This document shows positions 25,041-28,720 of a stretch of DNA of 28,720 bases, one piece after another; positions within the stretch are counted from its first letter, which is position 1, and each line of letters opens with the position of its first letter. The translations under genes were made by a program, and so were the position numbers. The stretch is from positions 1 through 28,720 of IMG/VR virus record IMGVR_UViG_3300009703_000079; one strand, 5' to 3'. Below the pieces are notes generated by a model that was not told where the DNA came from, searched no databases, and saw nothing but the letters and a program-made list of their open reading frames with translations. Source of the DNA: a virus.

Positions 25041-25088
25041 GTGTTAAATAAAAATTTAGAAAGAATTATTAACAGAATAGGAGAATAT

Positions 25089-26534
25089 ATGGATTATCCA
25101 TTTAAAACTGTGCCTTATGCACATCAAATTACTGCACTAAAAAAGTCATGGTCGCAGGAAAACTATGCTTATTTTATGGAAATGGGCACAGGAAAATCAA
25201 AAGTTCTTATCGATAATATGTCCATGTTATATGATAAGGGAAAAATTAATGGTGTATTAATACTTGCACCAAAGGGAGTGTATCGTAACTGGCAGCGCCA
25301 GGAGATACCTACACATTTACCAAATCATATTGAAGACTTTACTGTAGCTTGGACACCTACACCTAATAAGATTGAAAAAGAATTACTTGATAGTATTCTT
25401 AAAGATCCAAAGGACTTGACCCTTGATATATTCCTAATGAATATAGAAGCATTGCATACGACTAAGGGATCACGGTTCGCTGAACGATTTCTTAATGGAC
25501 ACCGAGCAATGGTAGCCATTGATGAGAGCACCACAATAAAAAATCCTAAAGCTATTAGAACTAAGAATGCACTCAAGTTAAGTACACTTGCAAAGTACAG
25601 GCGAATACTAACAGGCTCTCCGGTTACAAGAGATCCTATTGATTTATTTTCGCAGTGTGAGTTTCTTGATCCTGCTATCTTGGGCCATGCTTCTTATTAT
25701 AGTTTTAAAAATAGATACACCGTTCAAGTAAAAACGAATGTAGGTACACATACTTTTAATAAGGTAGTAGGGTATAAAAATTTAGAAGAGTTATCAGGAT
25801 TACTTGATCCTCATTCTTATCGTGTCTTAAAGACAGACTGTTTAGATTTACCAGAAAAGATATATACCAAACGACAAGTGGACCTTACCCCTGAACAAAG
25901 AAAAGCATACAATGAAATGAAAGAGTATGCCCTTGCACTATTTGATAATGGTGAAGTGCTTACTGCTAGCACAGTAATGACACAGTTACTTAGACTTCAT
26001 CAGATTAGTTGTGGTCATTTGATTATGGAAAGTGGTGAAACAAAAATATTTAAAAATAATCGTATCACCGAGTTGATGGATATTTTAGAAGAGGTAGATG
26101 GTAAGATTATTATTTGGGCTAACTATCGCCAGGACATACGAACAATCTATGATACCATAGCAAAGAAGTATGGGAAAGAAACAGTAGCCACCTACTACGG
26201 CGATACACCTGACCAAGATCGTCAAGATATTGTTTTAAAGTTTCAAGATCCTAAGTCTTCCTTACAATTTTTTGTGGGTAATCAACAGACTGCAGGGTAT
26301 GGGCTAACCTTAACGGCAGCAAGCACAGTGGTTTATTATTCTAATAACTATGACTTGGAGAAAAGAATACAATCAGAGGACCGTGCACACCGGATCGGAC
26401 AAAAGAATAATGTTACCTATATAGATCTCATTGCTGAGAAGACAGTTGATGAGCGAATAGTCAAGGCCCTTCGCAATAAAATCAACATTGCAAGTAAAGT
26501 ATTAGGGGAAGACTTTAAAGAATGGTTGACTTAA
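25089..26534 (+). CDS. SNF2-family (SF2) DNA-dependent ATPase/helicase
   Basis: A 481-residue protein containing little beyond the two RecA-like lobes of an SNF2 ATPase: PYAHQITAL at the Q-like start, Walker A MEMGTGKSKV (G33-K36), APKGVYRNW, Walker B AIDESTTIKNP (D145/E146, DEST in place of DEAH), LTGSPV (174-179), and the lobe-2 block GYGLTLTAASTVVYYS followed by EDRAHRIGQ (motif VI). No bromo-, chromo- or nuclease domain is fused. It is likely a DNA translocase used in replication, recombination or in removing bound proteins. I start at the ATG 25089 because AGGAG lies five bases before it; a GTG at 25035 is in frame but lacks a site. It heads a rightward operon. Confidence 0.9.
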   Translation: MDYPFKTVPYAHQITALKKSWSQENYAYFMEMGTGKSKVLIDNMSMLYDKGKINGVLILAPKGVYRNWQRQEIPTHLPNHIEDFTVAWTPTPNKIEKELLDSILKDPKDLTLDIFLMNIEALHTTKGSRFAERFLNGHRAMVAIDESTTIKNPKAIRTKNALKLSTLAKYRRILTGSPVTRDPIDLFSQCEFLDPAILGHASYYSFKNRYTVQVKTNVGTHTFNKVVGYKNLEELSGLLDPHSYRVLKTDCLDLPEKIYTKRQVDLTPEQRKAYNEMKEYALALFDNGEVLTASTVMTQLLRLHQISCGHLIMESGETKIFKNNRITELMDILEEVDGKIIIWANYRQDIRTIYDTIAKKYGKETVATYYGDTPDQDRQDIVLKFQDPKSSLQFFVGNQQTAGYGLTLTAASTVVYYSNNYDLEKRIQSEDRAHRIGQKNNVTYIDLIAEKTVDERIVKALRNKINIASKVLGEDFKEWLT

Positions 26535-26555
26535 TCTTTTATATGCTTATATAAT
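26526..26555 (+). promoter_or_regulatory. Sigma70-like promoter before the RHH regulator gene
   Basis: TTGACT (26526-26531) and a perfect TATAAT (26550-26555) lie 18 bases apart; the -35 overlaps the last codons of the SNF2-like gene. Transcription would start near 26562, followed by an AGAGGA ribosome site and the ATG at 26588. Confidence 0.7.
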
Positions 26556-26559
26556 AAAG
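26536..26559. promoter_or_regulatory. Imperfect palindrome over the -10 box, possible operator
   Basis: CTTTTATAT (26536-26544) and ATATAATAAAG (26549-26559) are inverted copies apart from a two-base bulge, centred on GCTT and covering the TATAAT. Placed directly before a ribbon-helix-helix gene it is a plausible autoregulatory site, but AT-rich sequence makes chance palindromes common. Confidence 0.35.
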
Positions 26560-26587
26560 TATAACCATATACAGAAAGAGGAATAAT

Positions 26588-26794
26588 ATGGATACAACTA
26601 AATTTAAATCTGTAACAATATCAATAGATACTTGGAATAGATTACATAAGATTGCTGCAAAAGATATGAGATCTGTCAGCAGAACCATTGAATATTTAGT
26701 GCATGAGCACAATTATTTAAATAAAAAATATGGAAAAAATGGGAATATAGATATGACTCCTAAAGAATATTTTAAGGAGGAACGTAATGGGTAA
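26588..26794 (+). CDS. Ribbon-helix-helix (CopG/Arc-like) regulator
   Basis: A 68-residue protein with the compact ribbon-helix-helix pattern: a beta strand KSVTISIDTWNRL (about 8-20) that would pair in a dimer and contact DNA, then two helices, HKIAAKDMRSVSRTIEYL (21-38). The 'S...i..l' in helix B is typical of CopG-type proteins. The rest is a polar tail. Such phage proteins usually repress their own promoter and a few others. It has a good promoter of its own and a near-palindrome over the -10. It overlaps the next gene by eight bases, with AAGGAGG inside its 3' end serving that gene. Regulator fold is well supported; targets are unknown. Confidence 0.75.
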   Translation: MDTTKFKSVTISIDTWNRLHKIAAKDMRSVSRTIEYLVHEHNYLNKKYGKNGNIDMTPKEYFKEERNG

Positions 26795-26972
26795 AGTAAA
26801 AGCATGGGTAATGTCGATGGAAGAAGATGCTGAAGTTCTTACGGCTCAAGAATTTGTTGACAAGCATGGTAAAATGAATTTAGATATTTGGTCTAAGGTT
26901 CAATGGGAACTAGGAAAGAGTAATATTCAAGAACAGTATTTAGCTGTTTGTAAAACAGAGGGGGACGCATGA
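26787..26972 (+). CDS. Small conserved phage protein, function unknown
   Basis: A 61-residue acidic protein: KVKAWVMSMEEDAEVLTAQE, DIWSKVQWELGKSN and a C-terminal AVCKTEGDA. No motif, signal or membrane span is visible. I recall short 'M.kvKaWvm.meEd' proteins in phages of this type without any function. Its start has an excellent AAGGAGG and overlaps the regulator gene (ATGGGTAA); its stop overlaps the next ATG (ATGA). Co-expression with the regulator is therefore nearly certain. Confidence 0.6.
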   Translation: MGKVKAWVMSMEEDAEVLTAQEFVDKHGKMNLDIWSKVQWELGKSNIQEQYLAVCKTEGDA

Positions 26973-27136
26973 TGTTTCATTTTTGGCACGTGCTTGCCAT
27001 TATATGTGTAGCTGTTCTAAGTGGAACTGCTGGATATATTTTTGCACGAGAAAAATATTCTAAATTGTATAGAGAACAAGTTGAAAACATGAAAGAATAT
27101 TATAGGCATATGGAAAATAGAGCGAGGGATATGTGA
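26969..27136 (+). CDS. Small single-span membrane protein
   Basis: A 55-residue frame, tightly placed between two others by ATGA and GTGA overlaps, which supports it being a real gene. One membrane segment covers about residues 6-25 (WHVLAIICVAVLSGTAGYIF), followed by a basic junction (AREKYSKLYREQ) and a helical polar tail with several methionines. By the positive-inside rule the C-terminal tail would face the cytoplasm. It resembles many unnamed phage inner-membrane proteins. No function can be assigned. Confidence 0.6.
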   Translation: MMFHFWHVLAIICVAVLSGTAGYIFAREKYSKLYREQVENMKEYYRHMENRARDM

Positions 27137-27354
27137 TTTGCCCTCGTTGTAAGGGAAATGGCTATGCTCGGGTGGTGTTTGAAGCAGAAAAAAGTATTGT
27201 GCAATGTCAAACTTGTCAAAGTCAAGGGGAACTTGATGATGAAAAATTTTATTTTCAAACATGGACAGAGCCACACGGATCAACAACCTTTTATCATGGG
27301 CCTTTACTTGATCCAGAGAGTTTTAAAGACTGGAAAATTCATCACAATAAATAA
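27133..27354 (+). CDS. Small zinc-finger protein, DnaJ-type CxxCxGxG motif
   Basis: A 73-residue protein starting at a GTG inside the GTGA overlap. CPRCKGNG (Cys3, Cys6) and CQTCQSQG (Cys25, Cys28) form the CxxCxGxG pair of the DnaJ cysteine-rich domain, enough to bind one zinc. The rest (FKDWKIHHNK and an aromatic middle) does not match DnaJ's J or substrate domains. Free-standing DnaJ-type zinc fingers are frequent in phages and usually thought to bind protein or nucleic acid partners. It is the last gene before a strong terminator. Another frame in the same stretch is longer at the 3' end but lacks these conserved cysteines. Confidence 0.7.
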   Translation: MICPRCKGNGYARVVFEAEKSIVQCQTCQSQGELDDEKFYFQTWTEPHGSTTFYHGPLLDPESFKDWKIHHNK

Positions 27355-27367
27355 TTTAAAATAGATT

Positions 27368-27390
27368 GGGGGTTTGATACCCCCTTTTTT
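27368..27390 (+). terminator. Intrinsic terminator after the small-gene operon
   Basis: GGGGGT (27368-27373) and ACCCCC (27379-27384) form a strong six-base stem with a five-base loop, followed by TTTTTT (27385-27390). It begins 13 bases after the zinc-finger gene's stop and ends the SNF2/regulator operon. A T-run on the opposite strand is lacking, so it should act rightward only. Confidence 0.9.
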
Positions 27391-27391
27391 A

Positions 27392-27420
27392 TTTACTTTC
27401 CTTATAAAATAACTTAAAAT
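27392..27420 (+). promoter_or_regulatory. Sigma70-like promoter right after the terminator
   Basis: TTTACT (27392-27397) and TAAAAT (27415-27420) are 17 bases apart, giving a start near 27427 and a short leader with AAGGAGG before the ATG at 27449. Being placed directly behind a terminator strengthens the case that the next gene has its own control. Confidence 0.55.
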
Positions 27421-27448
27421 CTCGCACGAACTAAACATAAGGAGGCCT

Positions 27449-27652
27449 ATGAGCATTCACTTGCCTAATAGCCCTGTTCGAAAAATATATGAGTGCCCTA
27501 AATGTGCCACTATTTCTGTAAAATTTTGGAATAATAAATATAATCGTAGCTATACTAAAGATGAATGGAACACGATTCGTGGACAAGGGATTGAAGTATT
27601 ACGTAAAATTATGCAACCAATAACAGAAGATCCAAAGTTTTTTTTAGAATAG
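27449..27652 (+). CDS. Small protein with one CxxC, function unknown
   Basis: A 67-residue protein: YECPKCATISVKFWNN holds a single CxxC pair (Cys15, Cys18), followed by a helical part, SYTKDEWNTIRGQGIEVL, and an acidic end. One CxxC alone could bind zinc only with partners or as a dimer. The ribosome site AAGGAGG is very strong. It is a one-gene unit between a terminator and the repeat-bearing non-coding stretch. I do not recognise the family; a small DNA- or protein-binding role would fit the surroundings but is not shown. Confidence 0.5.
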   Translation: MSIHLPNSPVRKIYECPKCATISVKFWNNKYNRSYTKDEWNTIRGQGIEVLRKIMQPITEDPKFFLE

Positions 27653-27706
27653 TAAGATGTTTTAAAAGTTATTAGTTAAATATTTTTTATAAAAACTTTC
27701 ATATTG

Positions 27707-27808
27707 AAGTAACCAAGTAACTTTAGTATGTAACTCTATGATATATAACAATAATATAGGTTACTTATACGGTTACTTACAGTTACCTGCCTCATCACAA
27801 AAGTAACC
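27707..27808. repeat. Seven-copy AAGTAACC-like repeat array
   Basis: Copies of the eight-base unit AAGTAACC/T occur forward at 27707 (AAGTAACC), 27715 (AAGTAACT) and 27728 (ATGTAACT), then reversed at 27759 and 27771 (both GGTTACTT) and 27781 (AGTTACCT), and forward again at 27801 (AAGTAACC). The GTAAC core is kept in all seven. Spacings are 8-13 bases within each cluster, and the two clusters face each other around about 27747. This looks like an array of binding sites for a dimeric or multimeric DNA-binding protein. Confidence 0.75.
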
Positions 27809-27855
27809 GACAAAAATATTTGTGTTTTACTTTTAAAACAACTATATACTTTTGT

Positions 27856-27873
27856 TAAACTAAGCTAAACTAA
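27856..27873 (+). repeat. Two TAAACTAA repeats at the terminase start
   Basis: TAAACTAA occurs at 27856-27863 and 27866-27873, ten bases apart, ending one base past which the overlapping ATG codons begin; similar ACTAAA words recur in the first codons of the gene. The ten-base period would put both on the same DNA face. No Shine-Dalgarno sequence is visible in this stretch. Confidence 0.5.
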
Positions 27874-27877
27874 ATGT

Positions 27878-28366
27878 ATGGGCACTAAACTTACACTAAA
27901 ACAACTTAAATTTGTTAATGAATTAGTTAGAGAAGATGGAGCTATTACTCCTACCGAAGCTGCAAGACGGGCTGGGTATTCTGTTGATAGAGCAAGAACA
28001 ACTGCTTCTGAATTATTAAATATTCAAAAACACCCTGAAATTGTTAGGTATGTAGATGAATTAAAAAAAGAAATGCAACACAAAACTGCAGTTACTTTTG
28101 ATCGTCATGTTAAAAGATTAGATGATTTATCTAGAGAAGCACAGAAAGATAAGGCTTGGTCAGCTTCTGTTCAAGCAGAAAAGAATCGAGGTCAAGCAGC
28201 AGGATTTTATAATCATACACAAAACATACATACACTAAACTCTATCGACACAATGAATCTTGAGCAAGTTCAGTCAAGATTAAAAGATATTCGCAAATTA
28301 TATGGGGATATAATAGATGCAGACTTTACAGAGATACCAGAGATTGAACAAAAAAAAGAGGGCTAG
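27878..28366 (+). CDS. terS: Terminase small subunit
   Basis: A 162-residue protein. LTLKQLKFVNELVREDG (about 5-21) followed by a helix-turn-helix ITPTEAARRAGYSVDRARTT and LLNIQKHPEIVRYVDEL is the Terminase_2-type N-terminus of phage small terminase subunits. The rest is helical and charged, as expected for the oligomerisation and tail regions. The protein would recognise the phage DNA start site and load the large subunit for packaging. The large subunit gene does not follow on the same strand within the window. The ATG at 27878 lacks a Shine-Dalgarno sequence. A repeat array lies just upstream, and the stop codon falls inside the hairpin that ends the converging operon. Confidence 0.8.
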   Translation: MGTKLTLKQLKFVNELVREDGAITPTEAARRAGYSVDRARTTASELLNIQKHPEIVRYVDELKKEMQHKTAVTFDRHVKRLDDLSREAQKDKAWSASVQAEKNRGQAAGFYNHTQNIHTLNSIDTMNLEQVQSRLKDIRKLYGDIIDADFTEIPEIEQKKEG

Positions 28367-28374
28367 TTGCCCTC
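28350..28374 (-). terminator. Intrinsic terminator of the leftward right-end operon
   Basis: On the minus strand GAGGGC (28374-28369) pairs with GCCCTC (28363-28358) around a five-base loop and is followed by seven or more T residues (28357-28350). It lies 20 bases after the stop of the last leftward gene. The end of the small terminase gene, including its TAG stop in the loop, forms part of it. Confidence 0.85.
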
Positions 28375-28393
28375 CTCTTCAAAATATTCTTCT

Positions 28394-28609
28394 TTAGTCA
28401 TCTTCATCCTCCTTAAATCTATCTGTTACATAAATGTGATCACAACCACCTACTTGATATCCAAGCTGTGATAATTGTGAACAACACTCATCTATAATCT
28501 TCCATACTTCTTCATCATTATTAACAACAGATATTGCGTCATCATCATTCTTTGCATCAACATCTATAAACATATCAAGTGTTGGAAATACTCTGTGCAT
28601 TTTATTCAT
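28394..28609 (-). CDS. Small acidic protein, function unknown
   Basis: A 71-residue, strongly acidic protein. It contains PTLDMFIDVDAKNDDDAISV, a WKIIDECCSQL helix with two adjacent cysteines, and a C-terminal GGCDHIYVTDRFKEDEDD. No motif that I can name; the 'DMFIDVDAKNDDDAI' part looks like a beta-alpha unit rather than an EF-hand. It has an excellent GAGGAGG ribosome site and its ATG overlaps the stop of the gene before it (ATGA). It ends the leftward operon at an intrinsic terminator. Confidence 0.55.
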   Translation of the reverse strand: MNKMHRVFPTLDMFIDVDAKNDDDAISVVNNDEEVWKIIDECCSQLSQLGYQVGGCDHIYVTDRFKEDEDD

Positions 28610-28720
28610 GCTACCTCCTCATTGTAAAAAACATCAGCCATATATTTTTCTTGACTCATATCTATTACATACTTGTCGCAATAATGTTGTAAATCACACA
28701 GCACATCAGCTACTCTTACA
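28606..28720 (-). CDS. Small phage protein, N-terminus outside the window
   Basis: A frame of 37 codons enters from the right edge and ends at a TGA shared with the next ATG (ATGA overlap). It reads VADVLCDLQHYCDKYVIDMS then KYMADVFYNEEVA. The 'adiL.DL.HyCd......f......A...Y..E' layout is one I recall from small unnamed phage proteins of early regions. The overlap and the absence of stops support a real gene; function unknown and the start is not visible. Confidence 0.55.
   Translation of the reverse strand, partial: VRVADVLCDLQHYCDKYVIDMSQEKYMADVFYNEEVA

Larger units (their letters stand above)
27653..27877. other. 225-base AT-rich non-coding stretch before the small terminase gene
   Basis: No reading frame of note on either strand. 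It begins with a very AT-rich part (27661-27700), then the seven-copy GTAAC repeat array (27707-27808), then a TATACT-like -10 (27845-27850) without a good -35, then two TAAACTAA repeats up to the terminase start. Such a layout would suit a packaging (pac) site, an origin with a melting region, or a control region; the sequence alone does not decide. Confidence 0.6.

Noticed and set aside
27158-27364. Alternative rightward frame of 68 residues in the zinc-finger gene
   Set aside because: The overlapping frame from 27133 has paired CxxCxGxG motifs and a GTGA coupling to the previous gene; this one has neither.
27707-27808. CRISPR array
   Set aside because: The repeats are only eight bases, occur in both orientations and have 8-20 base steps with no spacers of constant length.
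27653-27877. tRNA or structured small RNA gene
   Set aside because: No cloverleaf-like pairing or conserved TψC-type sequence seen; the stretch is explained better by short protein-binding repeats.

Overview
The window is a piece of a tailed bacteriophage genome that is clearly A+T-rich by eye. It is densely packed, with stop/start overlaps, operons on both strands and no rRNA, tRNA or IS element seen. The replication gene set (family A DNA polymerase, AEP-type primase, UvrD-like and SNF2-like helicases, endonuclease VII), the long virion proteins and the many Fe(II)/2-oxoglutarate oxygenases resemble podovirus-like phages of marine heterotrophic bacteria (SAR11/SAR116-type phages and uncultured marine phages). 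That placement is inference from remembered gene content. The host cannot be determined from this sequence.

Layout, left to right. (1) 1-7082, minus strand: a divergently started operon runs leftward from about 7082. It begins with ten accessory or small genes: a 50-residue protein, two 2OG-FeII_Oxy_5-like oxygenases, a conserved small phage protein, a cupin/JmjC-like protein, an arginase/UPF0489-like protein, a sulfotransferase, two more HxD...H oxygenases and a GT-A glycosyltransferase. It ends in a tail/stabilisation protein that runs off the left edge. (2) 7193-17181, plus strand: a virion operon of five large proteins plus a small membrane protein. Three consecutive large proteins are in the size order expected of podovirus internal (ejection) proteins. 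(3) 17178-24995, minus strand: the replication operon. In transcription order it holds two unknown proteins, a possible ssDNA-binding protein, an internal terminator-like hairpin, AEP/TOTE-like primase, UvrD-like helicase, a DUF6378-like protein, DNA polymerase A, endonuclease VII and two small membrane/exported proteins. (4) 25089-27652, plus strand: SNF2-like helicase, then a ribbon-helix-helix regulator with its own sigma70-like promoter, small overlapping genes ending in a DnaJ-type zinc-finger protein, a strong terminator, and one more small gene with its own promoter. (5) 27653-27877: an AT-rich non-coding stretch with seven copies of an AAGTAACC-like repeat, directly before the small terminase gene (27878-28366). 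(6) 28394-28720, minus strand: two small genes arriving from the right and ending in an intrinsic terminator embedded in the end of the terminase gene.

How it fits together: blocks 3 and 4 diverge from about 25.0 kb and supply DNA replication and recombination. Block 2 builds the DNA-ejection machinery. Block 1 supplies a tail component plus a set of modifying enzymes whose substrates (surface glycans, tail proteins or host metabolites) cannot be read from sequence. Large terminase, portal, capsid and lysis enzymes are not recognisable here and presumably lie outside the window. The items most worth a second look are the oxygenase/sulfotransferase/glycosyltransferase cluster, the repeat array before the small terminase gene, the TOTE-like primase, the leucine at the Phe762-equivalent of the polymerase, and the lone EF-hand in a virion protein.
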